Below, piece by piece: positions 25,162 through 34,331 of a stretch of DNA of 64,000 nucleotides. A model generated the notes under the pieces. The model did no database searches and was not told the DNA's origin. It was given only the letters and a program-made list of their open reading frames with translations. Both the position numbers and the translations under genes were made by a program. Within the stretch, counting starts at the first letter, position 1. Every line of letters starts with the position of its first letter. The stretch is from Desulfobacula toluolica Tol2. GTDB taxonomy: Bacteria; Desulfobacterota; Desulfobacteria; Desulfobacterales; Desulfobacteraceae. The stretch covers positions 345,001-409,000 of the forward strand of contig NC_018645.1 of assembly GCF_000307105.1 (NCBI RefSeq), written 5' to 3'.

Positions 25162-26384
25162 ATCATTTTTTCAAGGTAAAAAGTCTTGAAGAGGTCAAGT
25201 CATTAATCAAAGAATTTTCTCCGGTGGGGTCTGAAACCATACCGGTTTGTGATGCCTTTTCAAGAATTCTTGCCAGCGATCTGATTGCCCCCAAAGACAT
25301 GCCGGGATTTCGACGGGCCACCATGGACGGGTATGCCGTTGTTTCAAGTTCCACATTCGGAGCTTCTGAATCCAGTCCTGCCTGGTTTGATATTGTGGGA
25401 ACCATTTTGATGGGCGAGATTCCTGATTTTGATTTAGCTCCTGGACAGGCTGCAAAAATTTCAACCGGTGGGATGCTCCCCAAAGGAGCTGACAGTGTTG
25501 TCATGGTGGAGCATACGGAAATTGTTGATGACTTTTCCGTTGAAATTTATAAAAGTGTGGCCCCGTTACAGAATGTGATTGATGCTTCCGAAGATTTTGC
25601 CAAACAAGATACTGTATTGTCAAAAGGAACCCTTATTCGTCCCCAGGAAGAAGGCCTTGCTGCCGGGCTTGGGTTTGCCAGGATTGAAGCATATAAAATA
25701 CCCAGGGTGGGTATTATCTCAACCGGAGACGAAATCATTCCCATAGGAGAGGAACCCGCACCAGGTAAAATCCGGGACATCAACTCGTACACACTGGCCG
25801 GTTTTATCAAGGAAGCCCGGGCAATACCGGTGCGTTACGGCATTGTAAAAGATGATCTTGTTGCCTTAAAAGCCGCCATAAAAAAAGCCCTTGACGAAAC
25901 AGACATGGTACTTCTTTCAGGGGGGAGTTCCGTTGGAACAAGGGATTTTACAATTGATGCATTATCGTCTTTGCCTGATACGAAAATATTGGTTCATGGC
26001 ATGTCCGTAAGTCCGGGCAAACCAACAATCCTGGCCAAAGCCGGAAAAAAGCCTGTATGGGGACTTCCCGGCCAGGTGGTATCTGCCATGGTGGTACTTA
26101 AAATTGTGGTCATTCCGTTTTTAAATATGCTCAAGGGACTCGAACAAAAGGACCGGTCTATTCGGATTCCCGCAAAATTAACCCGTAATGTATCGTCCGC
26201 ACAGGGCAGAAGGGATTTTATCAGGGTTTTGCTGGAAAAAAAGGATAACCAGCTGCTGGCAAAACCGGTACTGGGAAAATCAGGACTGATAAGAACCATG
26301 ATTCATGCAGACGGACTCCTTGAAATCGGCGATCATGTTGAAGGCCTGGAAAAAGGCACCCTGGTAGATATTATTCTTTTGTAA
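25158..26384 (+). CDS. moeA: Molybdopterin molybdenumtransferase
   Basis: A 408-residue enzyme inserting molybdenum (or tungsten) into adenylylated molybdopterin. Visible family motifs are [11 protein letters not shown], the [20 protein letters not shown] segment, [22 protein letters not shown] and [29 protein letters not shown]. The start overlaps the dapL stop (ATGA). The stop codon TAA forms the outer end of repeat copy 6, so the element begins exactly at the end of this gene. A second, larger MoeA follows. Confidence 0.93.
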   Translation: MNHFFKVKSLEEVKSLIKEFSPVGSETIPVCDAFSRILASDLIAPKDMPGFRRATMDGYAVVSSSTFGASESSPAWFDIVGTILMGEIPDFDLAPGQAAKISTGGMLPKGADSVVMVEHTEIVDDFSVEIYKSVAPLQNVIDASEDFAKQDTVLSKGTLIRPQEEGLAAGLGFARIEAYKIPRVGIISTGDEIIPIGEEPAPGKIRDINSYTLAGFIKEARAIPVRYGIVKDDLVALKAAIKKALDETDMVLLSGGSSVGTRDFTIDALSSLPDTKILVHGMSVSPGKPTILAKAGKKPVWGLPGQVVSAMVVLKIVVIPFLNMLKGLEQKDRSIRIPAKLTRNVSSAQGRRDFIRVLLEKKDNQLLAKPVLGKSGLIRTMIHADGLLEIGDHVEGLEKGTLVDIILL

Positions 26385-26479
26385 CTGCTGCGGGCAGGCC
26401 TGGTATTTAAAACGGGTTTGCCCATAACCAAGATTGAAAGTCTCTGTATGAATTTTTTTTAAGACTTTCATATAAAAAA
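26382..26479 (+). repeat. Two-hairpin intergenic repeat, copy 6
   Basis: TAACTGCTGCGGGCAGGCCTGG...GGGTTTGCCCATAACCAAG, arm II GAAAGTC...GACTTTC, then ATATAAAA. The first three bases are the moeA stop codon. It separates the two moeA genes in the direction of transcription. Confidence 0.9.
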
Positions 26480-26534
26480 ACAGGCCCGATTATAGAAAAG
26501 ATTCTAAAAAAAATCATAGAAAGAGATCATACAA

Positions 26535-28472
26535 ATGAATTCTAAAAGAAATGTATACCTTGATTTAAAAAGCATTAAAGAGGCAAAAAAAATTCTCTTT
26601 GATCAATTTGAAAATCATGTGACCAAAATTGAAACCCTTGATGTGGTCAATGCCAAAGAAAGGGTACTTGCAAAACCTGCCATCGCGGCCATTTCATCTC
26701 CCAATTTTCATGCTGCCGCCATGGACGGCATTGCCGTTAATGCAAGCTTTACCTTTGGTGCCTGCGAAGATGCGCCCATCACTCTTATCCCCGATGACAA
26801 TGCTTTCTGGGTCAATACCGGCCATGCCATGCCCGAGGGCACTAATGCGGTCATCATGATTGAGCATCTTAATATTATTGATAAAAAAAATGTTGAGATC
26901 GAAGCACCGGTCTTTCCTTGGCAGCATGTCAGAAAAATGGGGGAAGATATTGTGGCCACCCAATTATTATTTCCAAGGGGTCACAAAATTAACACATATT
27001 CACTTGGCGCGCTTTTGGCCGGGGGGATATTTAAGGTGGATGTCTACAAACGCCCGAAAGTACTCATCGTTCCAACCGGATCGGAACTCAAGCAATGGCA
27101 CGAGATCAGTATAGAGCAACTCAAACCGGGGGATGTGGTGGAATCAAATTCCACCGTATTAGGAGGCCTTTGTGAAGATCATGGGGCGCAATTTGACTGT
27201 CATCCCATGCTCAAGGATAATCTTGAAAAAATCAAATCAGCTATAAAAACTGCTGCAAATCAACAATATGATATGATTTGTATCATTGGCGGATCTTCGG
27301 CAGGATCAGAGGATTTTGCAAAACCCGTTATTTCATCCCTGGGCGAACTCTATGTCCACGGTGTGACAATGATGCCGGGAAAACCCATGATGTTTGGCAG
27401 GGTGTCTGATACCCCGGTATTCGGCATCCCTGGATATCCTGTATCAGCCATTGTGGCATTTGAACAATTTGCCGGACCATTGCTGCTAAACATGCAGAGA
27501 CTTCCTGCAAAACAACCGACAGAGGCGCTGGTTTCCCCGGCAAGGAAAATTGCTTCAAAACTTGGTCAGGAGGAGTTTTTAAGGGTAAAAATAGGTTCTG
27601 TGGATGGCAAGTTGATCTCTTCCCAATTGCCCAGAGGCTCCGGTAACATCACGACGTTGACCGAAGCGGACGGTATTATCAGAATTCCTGCGAACAGTGA
27701 GGGGATATCACAAAAAGAGCAGGTCCCGGCCCAGTTGCTTCGGCCCTTATCATCCATTGAAAACACCATTGTTATAACCGGTTCTCATGATAACACCCTG
27801 GATCTGATTGCAGATCAGATAAAAGCTGTGAGGGGCGATATCAATATCTCATCAAGTCATGTGGGCAGTATGGGAGGCATCATGGCCATTAAAAAAGGTG
27901 CCTGCCATATGGCTGGTGCCCATCTTTTAGATCCTGAGGACGGCACATATAATATTTCATATATTAAAAAATATCTGGCGGATCAGAAGGTTTGGCTGAT
28001 AAATCTTGTCATGAGGGATCAGGGACTGATTGTGCCGAAAGGCAATCCAAAACAGATCCAATCCATTGAAGACTTAAAAGATAAAAGCCTTCGGTTTATC
28101 AATCGCCAGCCAGGTTCGGGAACCCGGATTTTACTGGATTATAAATTAAAGACCCTTGGAATTTCGCCGGACGATATTCTTGGATATGAAAATGATGAAT
28201 ATACTCACATGTCTGTTGCTGTTTCCGTTCTTTCCGGCCGTGTGGACGCAGGGCTTGGCATACATGCGGCAGCCCGGGCGCTTGATCTTGATTTTGTCCC
28301 GATTGTGACCGAAGAGTATGATCTTGTTATTCCTGACAGGTTTTACCATACCCGAAAGGTTCAGGTGTTGCTTGAAAGCATTCAGACAAAAGAATTTCAG
28401 GATCGAGTCATATCTCTTGGCGGATACGACACTCAAAAAACGGGAAAGGTAATATATCAATCCGACAGTTAA
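26535..28472 (+). CDS. MoeA fused to a periplasmic-binding-protein-like domain
   Basis: A 645-residue protein. Residues 1 to about 405 form a second MoeA (MDGIAVNASFTFGA, VNTGHAMPEGTNAVIMIEH, IIGGSSAGSEDF, MMPGKPMMFGRV, FGIPGYPVSAIVAF). The remaining 230 residues resemble the cytoplasmic PBP-like domain (PF12727 type) found with molybdate regulators and MoeA, with SSHVGSMGGIMAIKKGACHMAGAHLLD and INRQPGSGTRILLDY. Known fusions of this kind are thought to sense or deliver molybdate or tungstate. Two MoeA proteins in tandem may divide molybdenum and tungsten insertion (inference). The ribosome site (AGAAAGAG) is modest. Confidence 0.87.
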   Translation: MNSKRNVYLDLKSIKEAKKILFDQFENHVTKIETLDVVNAKERVLAKPAIAAISSPNFHAAAMDGIAVNASFTFGACEDAPITLIPDDNAFWVNTGHAMPEGTNAVIMIEHLNIIDKKNVEIEAPVFPWQHVRKMGEDIVATQLLFPRGHKINTYSLGALLAGGIFKVDVYKRPKVLIVPTGSELKQWHEISIEQLKPGDVVESNSTVLGGLCEDHGAQFDCHPMLKDNLEKIKSAIKTAANQQYDMICIIGGSSAGSEDFAKPVISSLGELYVHGVTMMPGKPMMFGRVSDTPVFGIPGYPVSAIVAFEQFAGPLLLNMQRLPAKQPTEALVSPARKIASKLGQEEFLRVKIGSVDGKLISSQLPRGSGNITTLTEADGIIRIPANSEGISQKEQVPAQLLRPLSSIENTIVITGSHDNTLDLIADQIKAVRGDINISSSHVGSMGGIMAIKKGACHMAGAHLLDPEDGTYNISYIKKYLADQKVWLINLVMRDQGLIVPKGNPKQIQSIEDLKDKSLRFINRQPGSGTRILLDYKLKTLGISPDDILGYENDEYTHMSVAVSVLSGRVDAGLGIHAAARALDLDFVPIVTEEYDLVIPDRFYHTRKVQVLLESIQTKEFQDRVISLGGYDTQKTGKVIYQSDS

Positions 28473-28600
28473 ATTTAACCTGGACAAGACATAACCACAT
28501 AAACAAACATGCTTTTCTGATTTTCTTGCCAAAATAACACGAAAATTAGAGATCAGAAATTAATGATGGTTAAAAAAAACTTATTTTAGAAACGCATAAT

Positions 28601-28644
28601 GTAAAGGCCGCAAAGAGAAAATATTTTCTCGTTGCGGCCTTTAC
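28601..28644. terminator. 44-bp near-perfect palindrome, probable bidirectional terminator
   Basis: GTAAAGGCCGCAA and GAGAAAAT pair with ATTTTCTC and TTGCGGCCTTTAC, with one A-G mismatch at the junction. It lies between the convergent moeA-PBP and OmpA-like genes, where a shared terminator is expected. It lacks a clear U-tract, so a protein-binding or cruciform role is also possible. Confidence 0.6.
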
Positions 28645-28703
28645 GTCTAATTGCAGGTAAAAGCATCCATTGCCGGAAGCAAGTCCCTGAATTGTTTTAT
28701 TAT

Positions 28704-29888
28704 TTAATAGGGGTAAATTTCAACCCTTCTGTTTAACGAACGGCCTTCCGATGTATTGTTCGGTTCAACCGGTTTGGTAAAGCCGAATCCTTTGGTACTC
28801 ATTCGGTTTTCTAAAATTCCCTTGCCGGTCAAATATTGTTTAACGGCATTAGCCCGTCTCATGGATAGCCCCATGTTGTATTCAGCTGTACCGATATTGT
28901 CGCAATGACCGTGCAGATCAATTCCCATTCCTGGATTTTTTTCAAGGATATCTGCGACATTGTCCAGCAGCGGATAGGCTTGGGCTCTGATCACAGCTTT
29001 ATCAAAGTCAAAAAGAACATTGTCAAGAACCCAGCATCCAAGCGCATTGACCGTAGCGCCCATTGGCGTTCCTGGGCATTTGTCTTCATCATCGTACACT
29101 CCGTCGTGATCGCTGTCTTTTCTCATTGGTGTAACTGGTTTAACCGGAGCTGGAGGCGCAACTTTTATTGGCGGAGCAACCGGAACGGCCTTTTTATCAA
29201 GAAACACCTTTTCTACAAAATTTGCCATTCCTGCACTGGTTAACAATTCGCCGGCAAGCGAATAAAATCCGCACTCGCCAATGGTCGCGATTTCCTGAAG
29301 CATTGCTTCTCCTTCTGCAGAATCACCCACAAGAACGGGATAAAAACAGATGGATGAACCATATCTTTCTTTTAATGCTTTTGCAGATTTCAGGGCATCT
29401 TTTTTCATATTAAGCCCATCAGTAATAATGATAACGGCGTTCATATCACCTGAAAGTCCGTTAAAATCATTGCCGGCCTCATTAATTGCTTTGTAAATAG
29501 GGCTGCTGCCGCCTGGTTCTGTGATTTTTCCAAAATTATTTTCCAGGTTATCAGAAACATATTGTTCCATTCCATAAAACAATTCAGTTGATTTTTTTGA
29601 TACTTTTGGAGAATGGCCAAAAGATCTTAAGCCTGCTGTTTGACCCATTTCAGGAAGGGTTTCATTCATTCGTGTGACAAGTGCCTGTGCAGCATCAAAT
29701 TTACCCGATTCAGACATGGAGCTTGATGCATCAAACAGAATCAGGAAATTATCTATTTTTGATGTATACATCGTCTTGTCAAATTGTTTTGCTTCAAATT
29801 CCGGCAGTGTAATCATCTGTTTTGCTGCGCATCCAAACAAAAAAAGGACGGCAAAAAGTGTTAATAATTTCCTAACTAAAGTTTTCAT
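28704..29888 (-). CDS. Lipoprotein with VWA and OmpA-like domains
   Basis: A 394-residue envelope protein. The lipobox LFLFGCAAK (Cys near residue 20) follows a short signal. A von Willebrand A domain (about 45-235) contains the metal-site motif LFDASSSMSESG. A proline-rich linker and a calcium-type TSP3 repeat (DSDHDGVYDDEDKCPGTP) follow. The C-terminal OmpA domain (about 285-394) has HGHCDNIGTAEYNMGLSMRRA and NRRVEIYPY, the peptidoglycan-binding pattern. It probably tethers an outer-membrane-linked adhesion or assembly function to the wall. AAAAGGAG precedes the ATG. The upstream region has two direct copies of ATTGATATTAAG 29 bp apart. Confidence 0.88.
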   Translation of the reverse strand: MKTLVRKLLTLFAVLFLFGCAAKQMITLPEFEAKQFDKTMYTSKIDNFLILFDASSSMSESGKFDAAQALVTRMNETLPEMGQTAGLRSFGHSPKVSKKSTELFYGMEQYVSDNLENNFGKITEPGGSSPIYKAINEAGNDFNGLSGDMNAVIIITDGLNMKKDALKSAKALKERYGSSICFYPVLVGDSAEGEAMLQEIATIGECGFYSLAGELLTSAGMANFVEKVFLDKKAVPVAPPIKVAPPAPVKPVTPMRKDSDHDGVYDDEDKCPGTPMGATVNALGCWVLDNVLFDFDKAVIRAQAYPLLDNVADILEKNPGMGIDLHGHCDNIGTAEYNMGLSMRRANAVKQYLTGKGILENRMSTKGFGFTKPVEPNNTSEGRSLNRRVEIYPY

Positions 29889-29907
29889 TTTTTTCTCCTT
29901 TTGATTA

Positions 29908-29948
29908 ATTGATATTAAGGTGATGTCTTCAAGAGTATTGATATTAAG
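29908..29948. repeat. Direct repeat upstream of the OmpA-like gene
   Basis: ATTGATATTAAG occurs at 29908-29919 and 29937-29948, 29 bp apart start to start, directly upstream of the minus-strand lipoprotein gene. It could be a tandem operator or part of the promoter; no regulator is linked. Confidence 0.35.
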
Positions 29949-30044
29949 TGTATTTTTTATTTTTACAGGATAATGATCATGAAATCAACCTTTCTTTTCC
30001 TTGTTTTTACCCTTGTCTTTAAAAAAAATCATGCCGATCCTTGT

Positions 30045-31790
30045 TCAGCTAGTTAATTCGTTTTTAAGTGTGCAGGCTAATTTTTTAATGGTATAGGGCT
30101 TTTTAATATAGTGACCAGCCCCCAGCATCAGGGCTTTTTTAATCTTTTCATTTTTTGAAAGACCAGTTGCAATGATTGCTTTTTGAATGGGATTTATTTT
30201 TAAAATCCGTTTATATGTCTCAAGGCCATCAATTCCGGGTGCCATTTCCATATCCAGTAAAATCACATCAATGGGGTGTTTTTCTAAAACAGCTACAGCT
30301 GCTTTTCCACTTGAAACTGCCGAAGGGTTGTATCCAAGCATTTCAAGTAAATCCAGGGTGATTTTCCTTTGTTCATAACTATCGTCAACGACCAGAACAG
30401 TCTGGCCTGATCCTTTGAAATTATCAATGAAAAAGTCATTCGGATCACTGTCTGCTTTTTTTCGGGTAGCTGGAAAATAAAGTTCAAAAACAGTAAATTC
30501 ATTTTTTTTGCTGTTAACCTCAATATATCCCATATGGTCTTTGACACAGTTCCATACAACAAAAAGCCCCAGGCCTGATCCGCTTAGCCCCATCTGTTTT
30601 TTTGTGTAAAACGGTTCAAATATACGGTTTAAATCTTTTTGCGGTATGCCGTCACCATCATCCATGATTCTCAACACCACATAATCGCCTTCAAGAAGGG
30701 TGTCGTATTTGTTTGAATTCATATCAATATACTGATTAAACGTTTCAATGGTCACAGTTCCTTTTCCCTTTACTGCCTCGGCAGCATTTATCACAAGATT
30801 CATAATCACTTTTAATATATGTGAGGGGGAACCGCTTATATTTAAAAGGTCTTCAGCTGAATTTATTTTAAACTCTATTTGAGGATGATTTTTTTCAAGC
30901 CGCTTATGGGCAGAGCCTTTAACATATTCATAAATCACCTTATTAAGATTGATAATAATTTGATTGGGGATGCCTCTTCTTGTAAGAGTAAGAAGATCAT
31001 GCACTATATCTGCGGCTTTGAGACCTGCATCATGGATCAAGGATATGTATTCTTTGAAAGGACTGTCAGGAGGCAGCTTTATTAATAACAGTTCAGGATA
31101 ACTGACTAATCCGGACAGGATGTTGTTCAAATCGTGGGCTACACCGCCTGCTACAGTGCTGATAAGTTCTATTTTTTCAGCACGCTTAAGTTTTTCTTCC
31201 AGAAAAAGGAGATATTTTTCTTTTGCTTCACAGGCTTTTTGTTGCAGATCCAGACGTTCATTTTCAATATATAGGCGTTCTTCTTCAAGTGTAAGTGAGG
31301 CTGCAAGGGTTTGAATACAATGAACCTCCTGCGTTGTAAAAATTCTTGTTTTTATGTCCAAAATACAAAGCAATCCAATGATTTTGTTTTTAAGTGTTAC
31401 GGGAAATCCAAGGCAAGACTTTAAATTGTATTTTGATATGATTGGATCTATCGTGAAAAATGGGGTGTTTTCCAGGTCAGAAAAAATAACAGGAGTGTTT
31501 TTGTCTTTAATCGTTGTTTTCCGGAAGAAAGAATCCTGTACATCAAAAATTTTATCAAATCCCTTGGGAATTTTGTAACCGGCCAATAATTTTAAGGATT
31601 TTTGGTTATCATCCATGCGGCAATACAAAGAACAAGCGCCATCAAAGATATGGCAGGTCTGTTCCAAAATAATATCAATATTTTTTTTGCAATCCACGCC
31701 CAGAAGATGAAAGAGATTTGCCACCCGGGCTATTTTTTCGCTGAAAGTGCTATAATTTTTCTGCTTGAAATTCAACCCTGAATTTTTCAT
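30045..31790 (-). CDS. Cytoplasmic hybrid histidine kinase (GAF-HisKA-HATPase-receiver)
   Basis: A 581-residue soluble kinase without membrane segments. A GAF-like sensor (about 20-180) is followed by a helical linker, the phospho-acceptor motif GGVAHDLNNILSG, ATPase boxes (NLVINAAEAV, DDGDGIPQKDLNRIFEPF, GSGLGLFVVW) and a C-terminal receiver with VILLDMEMAPGIDG and the late KKPYT lysine. The N-terminus is uncertain: the frame extends to ATG 31817, but ATG 31790 has GGAG ten bases upstream. Repeat copy 7 lies directly before it. The fused receiver implies phosphorelay to an unlinked output. Confidence 0.87.
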   Translation of the reverse strand: MKNSGLNFKQKNYSTFSEKIARVANLFHLLGVDCKKNIDIILEQTCHIFDGACSLYCRMDDNQKSLKLLAGYKIPKGFDKIFDVQDSFFRKTTIKDKNTPVIFSDLENTPFFTIDPIISKYNLKSCLGFPVTLKNKIIGLLCILDIKTRIFTTQEVHCIQTLAASLTLEEERLYIENERLDLQQKACEAKEKYLLFLEEKLKRAEKIELISTVAGGVAHDLNNILSGLVSYPELLLIKLPPDSPFKEYISLIHDAGLKAADIVHDLLTLTRRGIPNQIIINLNKVIYEYVKGSAHKRLEKNHPQIEFKINSAEDLLNISGSPSHILKVIMNLVINAAEAVKGKGTVTIETFNQYIDMNSNKYDTLLEGDYVVLRIMDDGDGIPQKDLNRIFEPFYTKKQMGLSGSGLGLFVVWNCVKDHMGYIEVNSKKNEFTVFELYFPATRKKADSDPNDFFIDNFKGSGQTVLVVDDSYEQRKITLDLLEMLGYNPSAVSSGKAAVAVLEKHPIDVILLDMEMAPGIDGLETYKRILKINPIQKAIIATGLSKNEKIKKALMLGAGHYIKKPYTIKKLACTLKNELTS

Positions 31791-31825
31791 ATAATCGTGT
31801 CTCCATTTAGGATTCATAAATCGTT

Positions 31826-31920
31826 TTTATATGAAAGTCTTAAAAAATTCAAACAGTGACTTTCATTTTTTATTGTTGGCAAACCAGTATGAAAGATTAA
31901 GCCTGCCTGTGAAAGTTGTT
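31826..31920 (-). repeat. Two-hairpin intergenic repeat, copy 7
   Basis: On the minus strand arm I is weakened (CACAGGCAGGC...GTTTGCCAACAATAAAAAATG), while arm II GAAAGTC...GACTTTC and the ATATAAAA end are intact. It lies in the divergent gap between the hybrid kinase and uppP and points to the kinase. Confidence 0.85.
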
Positions 31921-32031
31921 GAGAAAAAATTACAAGTCCAAGCTTTTTTAATATCTTGCAATTTAAGCTTAAGAATTATATACGAATGCTGTTTTGTTGA
32001 CCATAATAAATAAAAAGAAACTTTAAAAAAT

Positions 32032-32859
32032 ATGGAATATCATCAGGGAATCATTCTCGGTATTTTACAGGGGCTTACGGAATTTTTACCTGTAAGCAGT
32101 TCAGGACATCTTGTATTGGGACAAATCTTTTTTGGGATAAAACATTCCCAGCTTACATTTGATATCAGTGTTCATGTGGGAACATTGATGGCGGTATTTG
32201 TGGTCTACAGGTCTGATATTATGGCAATGCTTTTGTCTTTGTTTGATTTTTTTTCAAAAGCGGTTTTTTTAAAACCTGTTTCACACCTGATCAACGAAGA
32301 TAAAAATCTTCAACTGGCAGGATTAATCGTGATCGGTTCTGTTCCAACAGCGCTTATCGGACTTTTTTTGAAAAAATTTGAACATATTTTATTTGCATCG
32401 GAGATTCTGGTGGGTTTTATGTTGATATTGACAGGAACTGTCTTGTGGCTGTCCAAAAATTATTATGTCAGTGACCGTCCAGAAAAAAAAAATGCCGTAA
32501 AAAATTCACTTTTCATTGGTTTGTGCCAGGGGCTTGCCGTTATCCCAGGCATTTCCAGGTCAGGGACCACAATTGCAGCAGGTATGTTTATGGGGCTTAA
32601 CCGTCAGACAGCAGCTAAATTTTCTTTTCTTTTGTCCATCCCAGCCATATTTGGTGCTGAAATTTTGAGCATAAAGGATATCATAAAAAATGATCTGATC
32701 ATTGATCCTGTGATCCTGTATGCTACAATTGCTTCATTTATAACAGGATTGATTGCCTTAAAATTACTTTTAAGATTGGTTCATTCGGGCAAATTTCATC
32801 TGTTTGCCCCTTATTGCTGGCTCGTAGGGTCATTGGTCCTTTTATCAAATATTATTTAA
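32032..32859 (+). CDS. uppP: Undecaprenyl-diphosphatase
   Basis: A 275-residue polytopic membrane protein that recycles undecaprenyl pyrophosphate to the monophosphate carrier for peptidoglycan and polysaccharide export. Both signature motifs are present: GLTEFLPVSSSGHLVLG near residue 15, with the catalytic glutamate and Ser/His, and PGISRSGTTIAAGMFMGL near residue 175. The ribosome site is weak (AAAGAAAC). The next gene, a phosphomannomutase, starts 10 bp downstream, giving a cell-envelope pair. Confidence 0.95.
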   Translation: MEYHQGIILGILQGLTEFLPVSSSGHLVLGQIFFGIKHSQLTFDISVHVGTLMAVFVVYRSDIMAMLLSLFDFFSKAVFLKPVSHLINEDKNLQLAGLIVIGSVPTALIGLFLKKFEHILFASEILVGFMLILTGTVLWLSKNYYVSDRPEKKNAVKNSLFIGLCQGLAVIPGISRSGTTIAAGMFMGLNRQTAAKFSFLLSIPAIFGAEILSIKDIIKNDLIIDPVILYATIASFITGLIALKLLLRLVHSGKFHLFAPYCWLVGSLVLLSNII

Positions 32860-32869
32860 AGGAAAAATT

Positions 32870-34225
32870 ATGAATCCGGGAATCTTCAGGGAATATGACA
32901 TAAGAGGTGTTGCAGGCAAAGATATTTTAGAAGACGATGTGATCAGTATCGGCAAGGCCTATGGCACGCTTTTAAAAAATCAGAACAAAAAAATAGTTTC
33001 CGTTGGAAGAGATTGCAGACAGACCTCTGAACAATTCAGCAACCTTTTTATCCGTGGAATCCTTTCCACGGGCTGCGATGTTATTGACATCGGAACTTGT
33101 CCTACACCTGTGCTGTATTTTTCCATACAGCATTTAAATCTTGACGGCGGGGCCATGGTGACTGCAAGCCATAATCCCCCAGAATACAACGGGTTTAAAC
33201 TGATGAACGGTCTTGATTCCATTCACAGTCAGGGACTGCAGGACATTCGTATTGCCATTGAAAAAAACGCCTTTGTCCAAGGCGATGGCAAGGTAACCTC
33301 AAAAGACGTCATCACGCCTTATAAAGATTATATTTTAAATAATATTCATATCAAACACCCCATCAAAATCGGTATTGATGCCGGCAATGGAACAGGTGGC
33401 GTCACGGCTCTTCCTGTCCTGGAAAAACTGGGATGTGAGGTACACCACATATATTGCGATATGGACGGAACATTTCCCAACCATGAAGCAGACCCCACTC
33501 AGAAAAAAAATCTGACTGATTTGATACGGCTGGTAAAAGAAAAAAATCTTGACCTGGGGGTTGGATATGATGGAGATGCCGACAGAATAGGCGTTGTGGA
33601 CAAAAATGGTGAAGTGATTTATGGTGACCAGCTCATGGTTATCTATGCCAGGGAAATTCTTGAGCGAGATCCGGGTGCGACTTTTATTTCGGAAGTCAAA
33701 TGTTCCATGGTCATGTATGATGATATTCGCAAACATGGCGGCAAGGCCATCATGTGGCGAACCGGCCATTCGTTGATCAAGAAAAAAATGAAAGAGGAAA
33801 ATGCTGCGCTGGCCGGTGAAATGAGCGGCCATATGTTTTTCAAGGACCGGTATCTGGGCTTTGACGATGCCCTCTATGCCACCTGCCGCCTGCTGGAAAT
33901 TATGGCAGATACAGGCAAAGGGGTTGACGAACTGATCCAGGATCTTCCCAAAACCTTCACAACACCAGAACTTCGTGTGGAGTGCCCGGATGAGATCAAA
34001 TTTGCCGTTGTGGATAAGATCGTTGCCTATTTCAAGGCCCGGCAAAAAGTGATTGACATTGACGGGCTAAGGGCCGTTTATGATGACGGCTGGGGACTTG
34101 TCAGAGCATCAAACACCCAGCCTGCCCTGGTTCTTCGATTCGAAGCCTTGAGCGAAAAAAGACGCGATGAAATAAGGCATGAGATAGAATCCGTATTAAA
34201 AACCATTATAGAGGAGATAAAATAG
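32870..34225 (+). CDS. Phosphomannomutase/phosphoglucomutase
   Basis: A 451-residue alpha-D-phosphohexomutase interconverting hexose 1- and 6-phosphates for sugar-nucleotide and polysaccharide synthesis. It has FREYDIRGVAG at the N-terminus, the phosphoserine loop TASHNPPEYNGFK, the metal loop GYDGDADRIGVVD, the sugar-binding GEMSGHMFF and the phosphate-binding region RASNTQPALVLRFEA. This order is diagnostic of the AlgC/ManB group. AAAGGAAAA precedes the ATG. It is probably in an operon with uppP. Confidence 0.93.
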   Translation: MNPGIFREYDIRGVAGKDILEDDVISIGKAYGTLLKNQNKKIVSVGRDCRQTSEQFSNLFIRGILSTGCDVIDIGTCPTPVLYFSIQHLNLDGGAMVTASHNPPEYNGFKLMNGLDSIHSQGLQDIRIAIEKNAFVQGDGKVTSKDVITPYKDYILNNIHIKHPIKIGIDAGNGTGGVTALPVLEKLGCEVHHIYCDMDGTFPNHEADPTQKKNLTDLIRLVKEKNLDLGVGYDGDADRIGVVDKNGEVIYGDQLMVIYAREILERDPGATFISEVKCSMVMYDDIRKHGGKAIMWRTGHSLIKKKMKEENAALAGEMSGHMFFKDRYLGFDDALYATCRLLEIMADTGKGVDELIQDLPKTFTTPELRVECPDEIKFAVVDKIVAYFKARQKVIDIDGLRAVYDDGWGLVRASNTQPALVLRFEALSEKRRDEIRHEIESVLKTIIEEIK

Positions 34226-34331
34226 GGTTTTAAATTTGAAACTCAATTTTTGTAAGTTGGCAATATCCGGATAGGGTCTGCCAAATTGAAAAGTTGAATC
34301 TGCAAGGTTAAAATCTTATCATGCAATTTTT

